Counted from the stretch's first letter, positions 35,571-46,483 are shown. The stretch: DNA of 64,000 nucleotides from Bacillus sp. Marseille-P3661 (GCF_900240995.1 NZ_LT965953.1:1199303-1263302); one strand, 5' to 3'. Program-made: numbers and translations. The notes: generated by a model not told the origin, from the letters alone.

Positions 35571-37049
35571 ATGGAAAAAGTAGATATTTTTAAAGATATT
35601 GCAGAACGCACTGGCGGCGATATCTATCTAGGTGTGGTAGGTGCTGTTAGAACAGGTAAATCTACCTTTATCAAGAAATTTATGGAGTTAGTCGTTTTAC
35701 CAAGTATCGCAAATGAAGCGGATAAAGCCCGTGCTCAAGACGAACTACCACAGAGTGCAGCAGGTCGAACGATCATGACAACAGAACCTAAATTCGTCCC
35801 AAATCAGGCGGTTGCCGTGAATGTTAACGAGGGGCTGGAAGTCAATATAAGATTAGTAGATTGTGTGGGTTATACAGTTCCTGGAGCTAAAGGCTATGAA
35901 GATGAGAACGGGCCTAGAATGATTAATACACCATGGTATGAAGAGCCTATTCCTTTTCATGAAGCTGCTGAAATTGGAACGAGAAAGGTCATCCAGGAAC
36001 ATTCCACATTAGGAGTGGTCATTACTACAGATGGTTCAATAGGAGAAATTCCACGTGCAGATTATCTCGAAGCCGAAGAACGTGTAATCCAAGAGTTAAA
36101 GGATGTTGGCAAACCCTTTATTATGATTGTGAACACTGTTCATCCACATCATCCTGATACAGAACGCTTAAGACATGAGTTAAATGAAAAGTATGATATT
36201 CCTGTATTAGCAATGAGTGTAGAAAGTATGCGTGAGCAAGATGTAATTAATGTACTTCGGGAAACATTATATGAATTCCCTGTACTCGAAGTGAATGTGA
36301 ATCTGCCTAGCTGGGTAATGGTTTTAAGAGAGGAACATTGGTTACGTCAAAGTTACCAAGAAGCTGTAAAAGACACTGTAAAGGATATTAAACGTTTGAG
36401 AGATGTAGATAGGGTAGTGGGTCATTTTGGTGAGTATGATTTTATTGAGCAGGCAAGTCTTGCCGGTATTGAAATGGGGCAAGGAATTGCAGAAATTGAT
36501 TTATATGCACCAGATGATTTATATGATCAAATCTTGAAGGAAGTTGTTGGTGTTGAGATAAGAGGGAAAGATCACTTATTACAGTTAATGCAAGAATTTG
36601 CTCATGCAAAGTCAGAATATGATCAAGTTTCAGATGCATTAAAAATGGTAAAACAAACCGGCTATGGTATTGCTGCACCGGCCCTGCAAGATATGAGTCT
36701 GGATGAGCCGGAAATTATCCGTCAAGGCTCAAGATTTGGGGTTCGATTAAAAGCTGTGGCTCCGTCTATTCATATGGTTAAGGTAGACGTTGAGTCAGAA
36801 TTTGCACCTATCATCGGGACTGAAAAACAAAGTGAAGAACTTGTTCGCTACTTAATGCAAGATTTCGAAGATGATCCACTATCTATTTGGAATTCTGACA
36901 TTTTTGGCCGTTCGTTAAGTTCGATCGTTCGAGAAGGAATCCAAGCAAAGTTATCATTAATGCCTGAGAATGCGCGCTATAAATTAAAAGAAACTTTAGA
37001 AAGAATCATTAATGAAGGATCCGGTGGATTAATTGCCATCATCTTATAA
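35571..37049 (+). CDS. spoIVA: Stage IV sporulation protein A (coat morphogenetic ATPase)
   Basis: Mother-cell ATPase of 492 residues that polymerises into the basement layer of the spore coat and is needed for cortex formation. Walker A is GAVRTGKS (residues 24-31), followed by a Walker B-like VDCVGYT segment; the C-terminus ends in the conserved hydrophobic LIAIIL anchor. Its length equals the B. subtilis protein. The start follows GGGAGGGG. A strong SigE promoter lies upstream and a terminator at 37075-37105, so it is monocistronic. Confidence 0.97.
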   Translation: MEKVDIFKDIAERTGGDIYLGVVGAVRTGKSTFIKKFMELVVLPSIANEADKARAQDELPQSAAGRTIMTTEPKFVPNQAVAVNVNEGLEVNIRLVDCVGYTVPGAKGYEDENGPRMINTPWYEEPIPFHEAAEIGTRKVIQEHSTLGVVITTDGSIGEIPRADYLEAEERVIQELKDVGKPFIMIVNTVHPHHPDTERLRHELNEKYDIPVLAMSVESMREQDVINVLRETLYEFPVLEVNVNLPSWVMVLREEHWLRQSYQEAVKDTVKDIKRLRDVDRVVGHFGEYDFIEQASLAGIEMGQGIAEIDLYAPDDLYDQILKEVVGVEIRGKDHLLQLMQEFAHAKSEYDQVSDALKMVKQTGYGIAAPALQDMSLDEPEIIRQGSRFGVRLKAVAPSIHMVKVDVESEFAPIIGTEKQSEELVRYLMQDFEDDPLSIWNSDIFGRSLSSIVREGIQAKLSLMPENARYKLKETLERIINEGSGGLIAIIL

Positions 37050-37074
37050 AGAATTTATTAAATGTTTTATTCGA

Positions 37075-37105
37075 AGGCTCCTCTTTTATAAAGGGGGTCT
37101 TTTTT
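37075..37105 (+). terminator. Terminator of spoIVA
   Basis: AGGCTCC pairs with GGGGTCT (with wobble) across an AT-rich loop, followed by T6. Confidence 0.65.
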
Positions 37106-37646
37106 GTTGTTTATAATTAATTATGGATTAGTTAATGTTATATAACTCATGATATGAATCAGTCTCGGAAAGTGAGTGGCTTACGCAGTTTACTACTTTT
37201 GTATATGCAGTCCCTGGTATTCCCATGTTTTGCACACAGATGGGAAATTGTAATTTTTTAGCTAATTTTATTAAAAAAATGAGTAAAATATCTTAAAATT
37301 ACAGAAAATATTAGTCTTTATAGCTTTTCTGTCTTGCGAACTGCTACTGATTGTGATAATCTTTTCTCAACATCTAAGCTACTTTTACCAAAAGTAGCAT
37401 AATTATCCGAAAAACTATTGAAAGATATTGAATTATCTTCAATTGTCGGTTAATATTAGGTCTGTTAATAAATAGCTGTAAAAGGTATATAAACAGATAA
37501 AACTGTAAACACATGTAGTAACAGCTATTTTATACTATCTGAAACTAAAAATGTGATGATAGTTTTTGAAATGGTAATTGAGATCACAGGTAATGAAACT
37601 TCTAAGAAATCATTACCTAGACTTGGATTGGGAGGAGGTGAATGGC
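37106..37646 (+). promoter_or_regulatory. Long promoter and leader region of hbs
   Basis: 540 bases without a gene. A good SigA promoter, TTGAAT-17-TAATAT, lies at 37428-37456. This predicts a leader of about 180 bases. The leader holds two hairpins: AAATAGCTGT / ACAGCTATTT (37470-37530) and AGGTAATGA / TCATTACCT (37588-37618), the latter 12 bases before the Shine-Dalgarno. A short palindrome GCTACTTTT-ACC-AAAAGTAGC lies upstream of the promoter at 37378-37398. Nothing supported was seen in 37106-37377. Confidence 0.6.
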
Positions 37647-37919
37647 ATGAATAAAACAGATTTAATTAATGCAGTTGCTGAAAGCACTGAATTATCGAAA
37701 AAGGATGCTACAAAAGCTGTTGATGCTGTTTTCGATGCTATTATGGATTCGCTTCAGCAAGGTGACAAAGTTCAATTGATTGGTTTTGGTAACTTTGAAG
37801 TACGTGAGCGTGCAGCTCGTAAAGGACGCAATCCGCAAACTGGTGACGAAATTGAGATTCCAGCAAGTAAGGTACCAGCATTTAAACCTGGTAAAGCCCT
37901 TAAAGACGCTGTTAAGTAA
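37647..37919 (+). CDS. hbs: DNA-binding protein HU (HBsu)
   Basis: Histone-like nucleoid protein of 90 residues; it is the main chromosomal architecture protein in Bacillus. The typical sequence includes [33 protein letters not shown] (DNA-binding beta arm with the conserved RNP) and [17 protein letters not shown] 37647 is chosen because GGGAGGAGG lies 7 bases upstream; an ATG at 37578 would add 23 unrelated residues. It has a long leader and its own terminator. Confidence 0.97.
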   Translation: MNKTDLINAVAESTELSKKDATKAVDAVFDAIMDSLQQGDKVQLIGFGNFEVRERAARKGRNPQTGDEIEIPASKVPAFKPGKALKDAVK

Positions 37920-37936
37920 TCCAATACATATGGGCT

Positions 37937-37969
37937 ACAAGGGTCGCACATTCGTGTGACCCTTGTTTT
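37937..37969 (+). terminator. Intrinsic terminator of hbs
   Basis: ACAAGGGTC / GACCCTTGT with a further CAC / GTG pairing inside, followed by TTT. Confidence 0.85.
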
Positions 37970-38171
37970 GCGTTTAGGGTCAACTGTATAGTTTGAAACT
38001 ACTATGTTAATTGCCATTATATTCTTCATATGCTAGAATTTTTAGTATTATCAAGTTGATTAAAGCTTAAAGAAATATTTTTTCTATATGGGTCAACTTA
38101 AATATATAATCTTTGTACATTGAGCATTGTTTTAATATAAATGTAAAAAATATTAGGAGGACTAATAAATC

Positions 38172-38735
38172 GTGGATGTTAATCATGAACAAATAGAATA
38201 TGCCGTTCGTTTAATTTTAGAAGCGGTCGGTGAGGATCCGAATCGAGAAGGTTTACTAGATACGCCAAAACGTGTAGCTAAAATGTATGCTGAGGTGTTT
38301 TCTGGAATTGGTAAGGATCCCAAAGAGTATTTTGACACTATTTTTAGTGAACAACATGAAGAACTTGTATTAGTAAAGGACATTCCTTTTTATTCAATGT
38401 GTGAACACCATTTGGTTCCCTTCTTTGGAAAGGCACATGTTGGATACATTCCAAAAGGTGGAAAAGTGGTAGGTTTAAGTAAATTAGCTAGAGCTGTAGA
38501 AACTGTAGCAATGCGCCCTCAACTACAAGAAAGAATTACTACCACAGTTGCTGATGCTATTGTTGAGAAACTCAGTCCATACGGTGTGATGGTTGTTGTT
38601 GAAGCTGAACATATGTGTATGACAATGAGAGGTGTTAAAAAGCCAGGTTCAAAAACAGTTACTTCAGCTGTAAGAGGTATTTTTGAAAAAGACTCAGCTG
38701 CTCGGGCAGAGGTTTTATCTTTAATTAAAGAATAG
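38172..38735 (+). CDS. folE: GTP cyclohydrolase I FolE (MtrA)
   Basis: First enzyme of folate/pterin synthesis, converting GTP to dihydroneopterin triphosphate; 187 residues. Zinc and active-site motifs are [10 protein letters not shown] and [12 protein letters not shown], with SKLARAVE between them. The start is GTG 38172 after TAGGAGG. It is followed by mtrB, the B. subtilis mtrAB arrangement that links folate and tryptophan regulation. Confidence 0.97.
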   Translation: MDVNHEQIEYAVRLILEAVGEDPNREGLLDTPKRVAKMYAEVFSGIGKDPKEYFDTIFSEQHEELVLVKDIPFYSMCEHHLVPFFGKAHVGYIPKGGKVVGLSKLARAVETVAMRPQLQERITTTVADAIVEKLSPYGVMVVVEAEHMCMTMRGVKKPGSKTVTSAVRGIFEKDSAARAEVLSLIKE

Positions 38736-38847
38736 TTATCATAAAGTTTTTATATTCTGTAGTTTCATTTCATTTTACATTGACAATTTGCGTTGTCGAA
38801 TGAGATATTATTATGAGTAACGGAGTCGATTTGAGGGAGGATATGTA

Positions 38848-39078
38848 ATGAAGAATCAACCTTCTACAAGTAATGAATTTATCGTGATTAAGGCAAAAGA
38901 GGATGGTGTAAATGTGATCGGGCTTACAAGAGGTGTTGATACACGCTTTCATCATTCTGAAAAACTGGATAAAGGCGAAATTATGATTGCCCAATTTACG
39001 GAACATACCTCCGCAATAAAAATAAGAGGTAAAGCGATTGTTCAAACGGCACATGGTGAGATGAGTACAGACGAATAA
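38848..39078 (+). CDS. mtrB: trp RNA-binding attenuation protein TRAP (MtrB)
   Basis: Protein of 76 residues that forms an 11-subunit ring, binds tryptophan, and wraps RNA carrying GAG/UAG triplets. It controls the trp operon at 46519. The core [24 protein letters not shown] is nearly that of B. subtilis. The RNA-contact Lys and Arg residues are kept in KLDKGE and SAIKIRGKA, as are the Thr and Gly residues of the tryptophan pocket. The start follows GGGAGGA. A matching 13-triplet target lies in the trp leader in this window. Confidence 0.97.
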   Translation: MKNQPSTSNEFIVIKAKEDGVNVIGLTRGVDTRFHHSEKLDKGEIMIAQFTEHTSAIKIRGKAIVQTAHGEMSTDE

Positions 39079-39277
39079 GCAAGAATAGGAAATAGAAAAT
39101 TGAGTTTCGTTATGATTGTTTGTAAGTGTGTATGGAGATAGTAATATTAAAAATAAAAAAGTTAATACACATATCAATAGGCTAATGAAGAATGATGGAC
39201 TAAAGTAAGAAAATCATAAGCTTTTGCCATTTTTATCGATGAAGCTTGGTTTTCTAGGAAAGACAAGGGTGATGAGC

Positions 39278-40090
39278 GTGAACGACATCTATGAGGATAT
39301 CTGGCATATAAAAATGGACATAGATCAACGAATCAAGCATCCTTATTTAATGAAGTTTATTAATGTCCCGATTATAGATGAACAAAAATTGTTTTTATTG
39401 TATATTATACTTAAACAATCTAATATGTCACGATCGCAAATAAGGGATTATATTCTTCCAACAATGCTCATCCAAATTGCGTTAGATACACATGAATTTG
39501 TTAATAACGATGGGTTGGACGAAGATAATCCAAATACGAAAAGTCAGCAGTTAACGGTTCTTGCTGGCGACTATTTTAGTGGTTTATATTATTATTTATT
39601 AGCTACAATCGATGATATCCCGATGATAAAATTACTCTCCAATGCAGTTAAAGTAATCAACGAGGAGAAGATATCTGTTTATCAGAAGGACGCAAACGAA
39701 TTGGCGGAGTTAATGGATAGCGTTGCCACAGTAAATTCACTGCTAATACAAAAAGTAGCAGAATTTACAAAAAGACCTGATCTGAAAGAAGTTACTAAGG
39801 AATTATTATTAATATTTAAACTTGATGAAGAGAAACAGAAATACAAAGAAAACAAATACTCAGTTGTCATAGATGGTATAAGTTCAATAATAGCAAAACA
39901 AAAAAAACCTTTCCAAACCGATTCAACTCAAATATTAACGGTTATTAATTCTCAAGTAAGGAATTCGTTTGAAAATATTGAGCGAATCCTTATTAAAGAT
40001 CCTAAGTTAAAAGAACTCCTTGAGGATAAACTAACGGAGTGTTGCGAAACAATGGGATTAGTTAAAAGGAAAGCTGTGAAAGAAGGGTGA
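39278..40090 (+). CDS. hepS: Heptaprenyl diphosphate synthase component I
   Basis: Small subunit of the two-component synthase that makes the C35 side chain of menaquinone-7. It is helical and has no DDxxD motif, as expected for this non-catalytic subunit. It contains the family-like segments [17 protein letters not shown] and [21 protein letters not shown] 39278 (270 residues) is preferred because AAGGGTG precedes it; ATG 39272 and ATG 39224 are alternatives and the start is uncertain. It is followed by menG with a two-base gap and then hepT. Confidence 0.9.
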   Translation: MNDIYEDIWHIKMDIDQRIKHPYLMKFINVPIIDEQKLFLLYIILKQSNMSRSQIRDYILPTMLIQIALDTHEFVNNDGLDEDNPNTKSQQLTVLAGDYFSGLYYYLLATIDDIPMIKLLSNAVKVINEEKISVYQKDANELAELMDSVATVNSLLIQKVAEFTKRPDLKEVTKELLLIFKLDEEKQKYKENKYSVVIDGISSIIAKQKKPFQTDSTQILTVINSQVRNSFENIERILIKDPKLKELLEDKLTECCETMGLVKRKAVKEG

Positions 40091-40092
40091 AA

Positions 40093-40806
40093 ATGGGTTT
40101 TTCAAAGGAAGAACGCGTTCATAGTGTGTTTGAAAAAATATATGAAAAATATGATGTAATGAATTCTGTAATTAGTTTTAAACGTCATATTGCATGGCGG
40201 AAAGACACCATGAGAAGAATGAACGTTCAACCGGGTTCAGCTGCCCTTGATGTATGTTGTGGAACTGCTGATTGGACAATTGCTTTAGCAAATGCAGTCG
40301 GTCCAACAGGGAAAGTGACAGGATTAGACTTTAGTCAAAATATGTTGAAAATCGGCGAACAAAAGGTACAGAATTTACACCTTGACAATATTACATTAGT
40401 TCATGGTAATGCTATGGAATTACCATTTAATGATAATACTTTTGACTATGTTACGATCGGATTTGGTTTACGGAATGTTCCAGATTACCTGCAGGTGCTG
40501 AGGGAAATGTATAGGGTTGTTAAACCGGGCGGAAAAGTTGTTTGCTTAGAAACATCCCAACCAACAATGTTCGGATTTAGACAACTTTATTACCTTTACT
40601 TTCAATTTATAATGCCGATGTTAGGGAAACTTTTTGCAAAAAGTTTCGAGGAATATTCTTGGTTACAGGAATCTGCAAAAGACTTTCCGGGCCAAAAAGA
40701 ACTAGCGCAAATGTTTAAACAAGCAGGACTTATTAACATTAAAGTGAAACCATACACCGGCGGTGTTGCAGCGATGCATTTGGGATTTAAACCGGATGAT
40801 AAATAA
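40093..40806 (+). CDS. menG: Demethylmenaquinone methyltransferase
   Basis: SAM-dependent C-methyltransferase for the last step of menaquinone synthesis, 237 residues. It has the UbiE/MenG signature [24 protein letters not shown] motif [16 protein letters not shown], and post-motifs [16 protein letters not shown] and [15 protein letters not shown] 40093 gives [21 protein letters not shown], the family start, with AAGGGTG upstream. It lies between hepS and hepT, whose product supplies the prenyl tail. Confidence 0.96.
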   Translation: MGFSKEERVHSVFEKIYEKYDVMNSVISFKRHIAWRKDTMRRMNVQPGSAALDVCCGTADWTIALANAVGPTGKVTGLDFSQNMLKIGEQKVQNLHLDNITLVHGNAMELPFNDNTFDYVTIGFGLRNVPDYLQVLREMYRVVKPGGKVVCLETSQPTMFGFRQLYYLYFQFIMPMLGKLFAKSFEEYSWLQESAKDFPGQKELAQMFKQAGLINIKVKPYTGGVAAMHLGFKPDDK

Positions 40807-40828
40807 CCTCTTGATTAAGGTGAAATAA

Positions 40829-41791
40829 ATGAAATTAAAAAAGCTTTACACATTTTTAAATACAGACCTTGATATTATTGAAAAAGCATTGGAAGAGACA
40901 ATTCAGTCTGAACATCCAGTATTGAAGGAAGCATCGATGCATTTATTACAGGCTGGTGGAAAAAGAATCCGACCAGTCTTTGTGTTGTTATCCGCGAAGT
41001 TTGGAAATTATGATATAGATATTGTTAAAAATGCGGCAGTTGCCCTTGAATTAATCCATACAGCCTCACTGGTACATGATGATGTTATTGATAACGCGGA
41101 GCTGCGTAGAGGTAAACGGACTATTAAAGCAGAATGGGACAATCGTATTGCTATGTATACAGGCGATTATATCTTTGCACGGTCATTGGAATTAATGACA
41201 AGAGTTGAAAAGATTAAAGCGCATCAAGTTCTTTCTAAAACAATGGTTGAATTATGTATTGGTGAAATTGAACAAATCAAGGATAAATATAATTGGGATC
41301 AAAATATTCGTACATATTTTAGGAGAATCAAACGAAAAACAGCTCTTTTAATTGCCACTAGCTGTCAACTAGGTGCAATCGCTGCAGATGCACCTGCATA
41401 TATTCAAAGGATACTGTATCAATACGGTTATTATGTTGGGATGTCTTTTCAAATAACGGACGACATTCTTGACTTTACAGGTACTGAAAAAGAATTGGGG
41501 AAACCTGCAGGCAGCGATTTAATGCAAGGTAATATTACCTTACCAGTTTTATATGCGTTACGTAATCCGAATCTCCGCGAGGAAATTATTAATACATTTG
41601 ATTTAGAAAATGAGAAAAGTATTAACCATGTCATTGCATTAGTGAAGACATCTGGAGGAATCCAGTATTCACAGGAAGTAAGTGATCATTACTTACAGAA
41701 AGCATATGATATCATTAAGGAATTGCCTAATTGTATAGAGAAAACAGCTTTGCATAATATTGCTAAATATATTGGTAAGCGTAAATCGTAG
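40829..41791 (+). CDS. hepT: Heptaprenyl diphosphate synthase component II
   Basis: Catalytic subunit of the C35 prenyl synthase, 320 residues. The first Asp-rich motif is LVHDDVIDNAELRRG and the second is QITDDILDFTGT, with GGKRIRPVFVLL near the N-terminus. It pairs with HepS, two genes upstream. The 22-base gap after menG shows one operon. It provides quinone for the qcrABC complex also encoded in this window. Confidence 0.96.
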   Translation: MKLKKLYTFLNTDLDIIEKALEETIQSEHPVLKEASMHLLQAGGKRIRPVFVLLSAKFGNYDIDIVKNAAVALELIHTASLVHDDVIDNAELRRGKRTIKAEWDNRIAMYTGDYIFARSLELMTRVEKIKAHQVLSKTMVELCIGEIEQIKDKYNWDQNIRTYFRRIKRKTALLIATSCQLGAIAADAPAYIQRILYQYGYYVGMSFQITDDILDFTGTEKELGKPAGSDLMQGNITLPVLYALRNPNLREEIINTFDLENEKSINHVIALVKTSGGIQYSQEVSDHYLQKAYDIIKELPNCIEKTALHNIAKYIGKRKS

Positions 41792-41979
41792 AAAAATTGC
41801 CATTAAATACATTTTTTGATAAAATGTGAAATGGCTTTCAAATAATATTCTTAATGAAAGTTGTAAAGTATTGCTTTAACGTTACCATTTTGTTATATGA
41901 TAACTATTGTCATATAGATAGATTTTATTAACGTTAAGCGACAAAATATTAATTATACATATGAAGTGGAGAGATAATC

Positions 41980-42426
41980 ATGGAAAAATCATTTATTATG
42001 GTAAAACCTGACGGTGTACAACGTAATCTAGTAGGGGAAATTGTTGCTCGTTTTGAAAAGAAAGGATTTCAACTAGTTGGTGCAAAATTAATGACAGTAC
42101 CTAAAGAATTAGCTGAAGAGCATTATGGAGAACATAAAGAACGTCCTTTCTTTGGAGAATTGGTTGATTTTATTACTTCAAGTCCAGTATTTGCTATGGT
42201 TTGGGAAGGCGAAAATGTAATTGCAACAGCTCGTCAAATGATGGGTAAAACCAACCCTGCTGATGCGTTACCAGGTACTATTCGAGGTGACTTTGGATTA
42301 ACAGTAGGTAAAAACGTTATCCATGGATCTGATTCACCGGAAAGTGCTGAGCGTGAGATTAACCTATGGTTCAAGAAAGAAGAGCTAAGTGAATACAAGA
42401 AGCCAGTTGATGAGTGGGTTTACTAA
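41980..42426 (+). CDS. ndk: Nucleoside diphosphate kinase
   Basis: Balances NTP pools by phosphate transfer through a phospho-histidine; 148 residues. The active-site motif is [16 protein letters not shown] and the N-terminus is [19 protein letters not shown], followed by [16 protein letters not shown]. The start follows GTGGAGAG. It has its own spacer upstream (188 bases) and a terminator after the stop. Confidence 0.97.
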   Translation: MEKSFIMVKPDGVQRNLVGEIVARFEKKGFQLVGAKLMTVPKELAEEHYGEHKERPFFGELVDFITSSPVFAMVWEGENVIATARQMMGKTNPADALPGTIRGDFGLTVGKNVIHGSDSPESAEREINLWFKKEELSEYKKPVDEWVY

Positions 42427-42482
42427 AATAACCACTTAGCTGATCTTTTTGTCAAAAGTATCACTTATATTATATCGGAAGA

Positions 42483-42519
42483 AACAACCAGTATAGTTCT
42501 AACACTGGTTGTTTTTTTC
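42483..42519 (+). terminator. Intrinsic terminator of ndk
   Basis: ACAACCAGT / ACTGGTTGT stem with a loop of about 14 bases and a T7 tail. Confidence 0.88.
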
Positions 42520-42677
42520 TATAATGTGCATCGTTTAAATTATACAAGGTTTAATATTGGGATACGTACTGGATCTCGCTTTTTTTGAAATCTATTTCAA
42601 CAATAATAATAGAACTATGATGAACAGTCTGATATTATTAATGAAAGAAAGGGAGTTGAAGAAAGAGGAGTCCAAGC

Positions 42678-43451
42678 ATGATAAACGACTATCAAGATTT
42701 CATATCAAACGTCTATAAAAAGACAGGAATCGATTTAGCTTGTTATAAAGAAGCCCAAATGAAACGGCGCCTTACGTCTTTATATGAAAAAAAAGGATAT
42801 AGAACCTTTCGGGAATTTTTTAGTGCAATGTCAACCGAAAGTGAGCTATTCGATGAATTCTTAGACCGGATGACAATCAATGTTTCTGAGTTTTATCGTA
42901 ATGGTAAAAGATGGGAAGTTCTGGAAAACAAGATAATACCAAAGTTACTAGAAAAGAATAAACGCCTAAAAGTGTGGAGTGCAGCATGTTCAACTGGTGA
43001 GGAACCATATACAATTGCTATGATTTTATCTAAATTTCTCCCGCTGTCACAAATTCAAGTACTTGCGACAGATATTGATGTGACAGTGATGAACCGAGCT
43101 AAAATTGGTATTTATTCGGAAAGGTCATTAATTGAGGTCCCATCGGATATTAAAGTTAAGTATTTTACAAAAGATGGGCAGTTTTATCAGGTCAAGGACG
43201 AAATAAAAAATACTGTCACATTTAAAAAACAAAATCTACTGGCTGATAAGTTTGAAGGTAACTTCAATTTGATAGTATGTCGTAATGTGCTTATTTATTT
43301 TACGGAAGAGGCAAAGGAGACTCTCTATAAGAAATTTAGCGATGCTCTATCAAAGGATGGAATATTTTTCGTTGGGAGTACAGAACAAATTTTTAGTCCT
43401 TCTATTTATGGGTTAGAAACCGAAGACACCTTTTTTTATCGTAAAAAATAA
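42678..43451 (+). CDS. cheR: Chemotaxis protein methyltransferase CheR
   Basis: SAM-dependent enzyme that methylates glutamates on chemoreceptors for adaptation, 257 residues. The small N-terminal helical domain ([16 protein letters not shown]) is followed by [13 protein letters not shown] and the SAM-binding motif [17 protein letters not shown], then [12 protein letters not shown]. The start follows AGAGGAGT. It is alone between ndk and aroC, as in B. subtilis, away from the main chemotaxis operon. Confidence 0.95.
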   Translation: MINDYQDFISNVYKKTGIDLACYKEAQMKRRLTSLYEKKGYRTFREFFSAMSTESELFDEFLDRMTINVSEFYRNGKRWEVLENKIIPKLLEKNKRLKVWSAACSTGEEPYTIAMILSKFLPLSQIQVLATDIDVTVMNRAKIGIYSERSLIEVPSDIKVKYFTKDGQFYQVKDEIKNTVTFKKQNLLADKFEGNFNLIVCRNVLIYFTEEAKETLYKKFSDALSKDGIFFVGSTEQIFSPSIYGLETEDTFFYRKK

Positions 43452-43580
43452 TAATGTTTTTTTATCTACATGATGCTACAGCTTAATTATATAATGAGAA
43501 GTCAAAATATACTGACGACAAATGTCTTATATTATGGTATATTATTTAATACATAAAAGCTTTAAAGGAGTGAAGAAAGC

Positions 43581-44753
43581 ATGAGGTACATAACAGCAGG
43601 AGAATCACATGGACCACAGCTAACAACAATATTAGAAGGAATTCCAGCTCAAATGCCATTAGTAGCAGAAGATATAAACTTTGAATTAGCTCGTCGACAA
43701 AAGGGACATGGTCGGGGACGACGGATGCAAATTGAGAAAGATACAGTTCAGATATTAAGCGGTGTTAGACACGGTAAAACATTAGGTTCACCGATAACAT
43801 TAGTTGTTGAAAATAATGACTGGACACATTGGACAAAGATTATGGGCAGTGAACCTATATCTGAAAATGAAGAGGAAGAGGTAAAACGTAAATTAACACG
43901 CCCTCGCCCAGGACATGCTGATTTAGTAGGCGCAATAAAGTATGGCCATCGCGATATGAGAAATGTATTAGAGCGCTCATCCGCAAGGGAAACAACTGTA
44001 CGTGTTGCTGCTGGGGCTGTTGCGAAAAAATTATTAGCGGAGTTAGGGATAACAGTTGCAGGTCATGTCCTTGAAATAGGGGGCGTAAAGGCAGAAAACA
44101 TTGAATATAAGAATTTACAAGAATTAAAAGAACGTACCGAAAATTCTCCTGTTCGATGCTTGGATGAAGTGGCTGAAAAGAAAATGATGGCTGCGATTGA
44201 TCAAGCGAAAGAAGAGGGAGACTCTATTGGTGGGATTGTAGAAGTTATTATTGAAGGATTACCTGCAGGTATCGGAAGCTACGTTCATTATGACCATAAA
44301 TTAGATGCTAAAATAGCTGCGGCAATGGTTAGTATTAACGCCTTCAAAGGTGTAGAATTCGGAATTGGTTTTGAAGCGGCCAGCCGTCCAGGCAGTCAAG
44401 TTCACGATGAAATTATCTGGAATAAAGATAGTGGCTATACACGAAAAACAAATAATTTAGGTGGTTTTGAAGGCGGCATGACAACAGGAATGCCTATTGT
44501 AGTTCGCGGTGTAATGAAACCAATACCAACATTATACAAACCATTACAAAGTGTAGATATCGATTCGAAAGAACCGTTTGAAGCGAGTATTGAACGATCA
44601 GATAGCTGTGCTGTACCTGCAGCAAGCGTTGTTGCGGAAGCAGTAGTGGCTTGGGAAGTAGCGAAGGCGGTAGTTGATCAGTTTGGCAAAGATCGTATTG
44701 ATCTAATTCGCGAGAATATTCAACAGTGGAATGAAAGAGCGAGGACGTATTAA
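43581..44753 (+). CDS. aroC: Chorismate synthase
   Basis: Last step of the shikimate pathway (called aroF in B. subtilis), FMN-dependent elimination of phosphate from EPSP; 390 residues. The conserved N-terminus is [16 protein letters not shown] and other signatures are [39 protein letters not shown] and [14 protein letters not shown]. The start follows AAAGGAG. An extended -10 TGGTATATT lies at 43535-43543, without a clear -35. It is the first gene of the aromatic supra-operon; aroB follows after one base. Confidence 0.97.
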   Translation: MRYITAGESHGPQLTTILEGIPAQMPLVAEDINFELARRQKGHGRGRRMQIEKDTVQILSGVRHGKTLGSPITLVVENNDWTHWTKIMGSEPISENEEEEVKRKLTRPRPGHADLVGAIKYGHRDMRNVLERSSARETTVRVAAGAVAKKLLAELGITVAGHVLEIGGVKAENIEYKNLQELKERTENSPVRCLDEVAEKKMMAAIDQAKEEGDSIGGIVEVIIEGLPAGIGSYVHYDHKLDAKIAAAMVSINAFKGVEFGIGFEAASRPGSQVHDEIIWNKDSGYTRKTNNLGGFEGGMTTGMPIVVRGVMKPIPTLYKPLQSVDIDSKEPFEASIERSDSCAVPAASVVAEAVVAWEVAKAVVDQFGKDRIDLIRENIQQWNERARTY

Positions 44754-44754
44754 A

Positions 44755-45849
44755 ATGGAAACATTAACAATTTCCACTGGTTCTAAAACGTATCCTTTGT
44801 ATATTGGCAGCAAAATTCGATATGAAATTCAATCAATAATCGATAATCTAAATCGATCGATTTCGTCAGTACTTATCATAACGGATGCGAATGTAGCTCC
44901 ATTATTCTTAGATGATATTACAGAGTCTTTAACTGTCGGATCTAATATGGTGTACTCCTATACCGTACCTGGTGGTGAAGAGGCAAAATCGTTTCAGCAT
45001 TACTACGATATCTTAACATATGCACTTGAAAAAGATTTAGATCGTAAATCGTTAATCATAGCCTTAGGTGGCGGAGTGGTTGGCGATTTAGCTGGATTTG
45101 TTGCAGCTACCTTTATGCGCGGCATTCCTTTTATTCAGATGCCAACCACTTTGCTTGCTCATGATAGTAGTGTAGGTGGGAAGGTAGCTGTAAATCATCC
45201 ACTGGGAAAAAATATGATTGGTGCATTTTATCAACCTGAAGCGGTGATTTATGATATTGATACCCTAGGGACATTACCGGAAACAGAATGGCGTTCAGGT
45301 TTTGCTGAGGTCATTAAACATGCTCTTATTGGTGATCGGGATTTTTATGGATGGCTTAGAACGGAAATAGATTCTTTAGCTGACCTTCGTGATCAAAAAC
45401 TACAATATGCACTTGCAAAAGGAATATCTGTAAAAGCAAGAGTTGTTGGAGAAGATGAAAAAGAAAATGGCATTAGAGCTCATTTGAATTTCGGCCATAC
45501 ACTTGGACATGCGATCGAGGCAAGTATGGGCTATGGAAAGGTTAGCCATGGTGATGCTGTAGCGATGGGGATGTTATTTGCAATCAGAGTTAGTGAACAA
45601 TATTATCAAACTGATTTATATTTAAACGAATATCGAAAGTGGTTCAGTCAATTAAACTTTCCGCATATACCATCAAAATTAGATGCGAACAAGCTTCTTC
45701 AACTTATGAAGAAAGATAAAAAGACTGAATCAGGAACGATTCGAATGGTTTTAATGAAAGAGATTGGAAAAGTTGAGACAATTAAGTTAACAGATGAATT
45801 TATTTTTGAAATTCTCAAAGATGAATTAGAGGAGGTATGGACAAAGTGA
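44755..45849 (+). CDS. aroB: 3-dehydroquinate synthase
   Basis: Second step of the shikimate pathway, NAD- and metal-dependent cyclisation of DAHP; 364 residues. Motifs: [21 protein letters not shown] (NAD), [24 protein letters not shown], and [13 protein letters not shown] with zinc-ligand histidines. ATG 44755 is chosen (METLTIST); an ATG at 44731 lies inside aroC with no Shine-Dalgarno. It overlaps aroH by four bases. Confidence 0.96.
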   Translation: METLTISTGSKTYPLYIGSKIRYEIQSIIDNLNRSISSVLIITDANVAPLFLDDITESLTVGSNMVYSYTVPGGEEAKSFQHYYDILTYALEKDLDRKSLIIALGGGVVGDLAGFVAATFMRGIPFIQMPTTLLAHDSSVGGKVAVNHPLGKNMIGAFYQPEAVIYDIDTLGTLPETEWRSGFAEVIKHALIGDRDFYGWLRTEIDSLADLRDQKLQYALAKGISVKARVVGEDEKENGIRAHLNFGHTLGHAIEASMGYGKVSHGDAVAMGMLFAIRVSEQYYQTDLYLNEYRKWFSQLNFPHIPSKLDANKLLQLMKKDKKTESGTIRMVLMKEIGKVETIKLTDEFIFEILKDELEEVWTK

Positions 45850-46214
45850 TTCGCGGGGTAAGAGGAGCTATAACTGTAACAAAAAATGATGCAGATGAAA
45901 TGGTTGATAATACAAAGAGATTGTTAGACCAGATGATAGATAAAAATCAAATTAAACCTGAGGACGTTGCCCAAGTGCTAATTTCTGTTACGGATGACTT
46001 AGATGCGGTATTTCCTGCGAGGGCAATGCGCCTATTAGAGGGCTGGACATATGTTCCTGTTATGTGTATGAAAGAAATTACTGTTCAAGGTGCATTACAG
46101 AAATGTATTCGAGTAATGATGACGATCAATACGGATATTGCCCAAGAAAAGATTGAGCATATTTATCTAGAAGGGGCTACGGTATTAAGACCTGATTTAA
46201 TATCCAATAAGTAA
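45846..46214 (+). CDS. aroH: Monofunctional chorismate mutase AroH
   Basis: Converts chorismate to prephenate for Phe and Tyr synthesis; the AroH class is a trimeric beta-barrel. GTG 45846 (122 residues, [11 protein letters not shown]) is chosen because GGAGGT is 9 bases upstream; ATG 45837 would lie immediately against the Shine-Dalgarno. The active-site Arg residues are in IRGVRGA and in KCIRVMM, and the ending LRPDL is typical. The trp promoter and leader follow its stop. Confidence 0.95.
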   Translation: MIRGVRGAITVTKNDADEMVDNTKRLLDQMIDKNQIKPEDVAQVLISVTDDLDAVFPARAMRLLEGWTYVPVMCMKEITVQGALQKCIRVMMTINTDIAQEKIEHIYLEGATVLRPDLISNK

Positions 46215-46231
46215 TCTTTAATTTTTTAATA

Positions 46232-46260
46232 TTGACAAAAAAATCAGAAATGTTTAAGAT
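46232..46260 (+). promoter_or_regulatory. SigA promoter of the trp operon
   Basis: TTGACA (46232-46237), a 17-base spacer and TAAGAT (46255-46260). It gives a leader of about 250 bases before trpE. Confidence 0.75.
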
Positions 46261-46299
46261 AACAAGTAAGTAATTCGTAATTCATTTTTTGAATTTGAA

Positions 46300-46384
46300 G
46301 AGTAGAGTAGAGATTAGTTGACGTGGTAAATATACCATTAGTCGTAGGGTAGAATGAGCGAGAAGAGTAGAGATGAGTAAAGAG
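46300..46384 (+). promoter_or_regulatory. TRAP-binding site of the trp leader (about 13 GAG/UAG triplets)
   Basis: Triplets start at 46300, 46305, 46310 and 46315 (UAG), then after a gap at 46339, 46345 and 46350 (UAG), and at 46356, 46360, 46365, 46370, 46375 and 46382 (GAG). Spacing is mostly two bases, as TRAP requires. The gap between the fourth and fifth holds a small hairpin, TGGTA-AATA-TACCA. TRAP bound here would cover UAGGGUAG (46345-46352), the 5' strand of the antiterminator that pairs with CUACCCUA at 46402-46409. Confidence 0.88.
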
Positions 46385-46401
46385 TTAATTATATATGAAA
46401 C

Positions 46402-46466
46402 CTACCCTAAGGAGACGTCATGTCCATTTTATTAAAAGTGGCATCTTCTTAGGGTTTTATATTTTT
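46402..46466 (+). terminator. trp attenuator: overlapping antiterminator strand and terminator
   Basis: ACCCUAAG (46404-46411) pairs with CUUAGGGU (46448-46455). The stem extends inward through GAGA / UCUU and GUCA / UGGC with few mismatches, then TTTTATATTTTTC follows. It shares bases 46404-46409 with the antiterminator, so the two folds exclude each other. Confidence 0.88.
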
Positions 46467-46483
46467 CTTCATTTTCTCCTCAT

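Noticed and set aside
37378-37398. Palindrome GCTACTTTT-ACC-AAAAGTAGC as another IS target or terminator
   Set aside because: Arms are 9 bases rather than 10, there is no T-tract and no gene end nearby. It may be an operator, but there is no supporting evidence.
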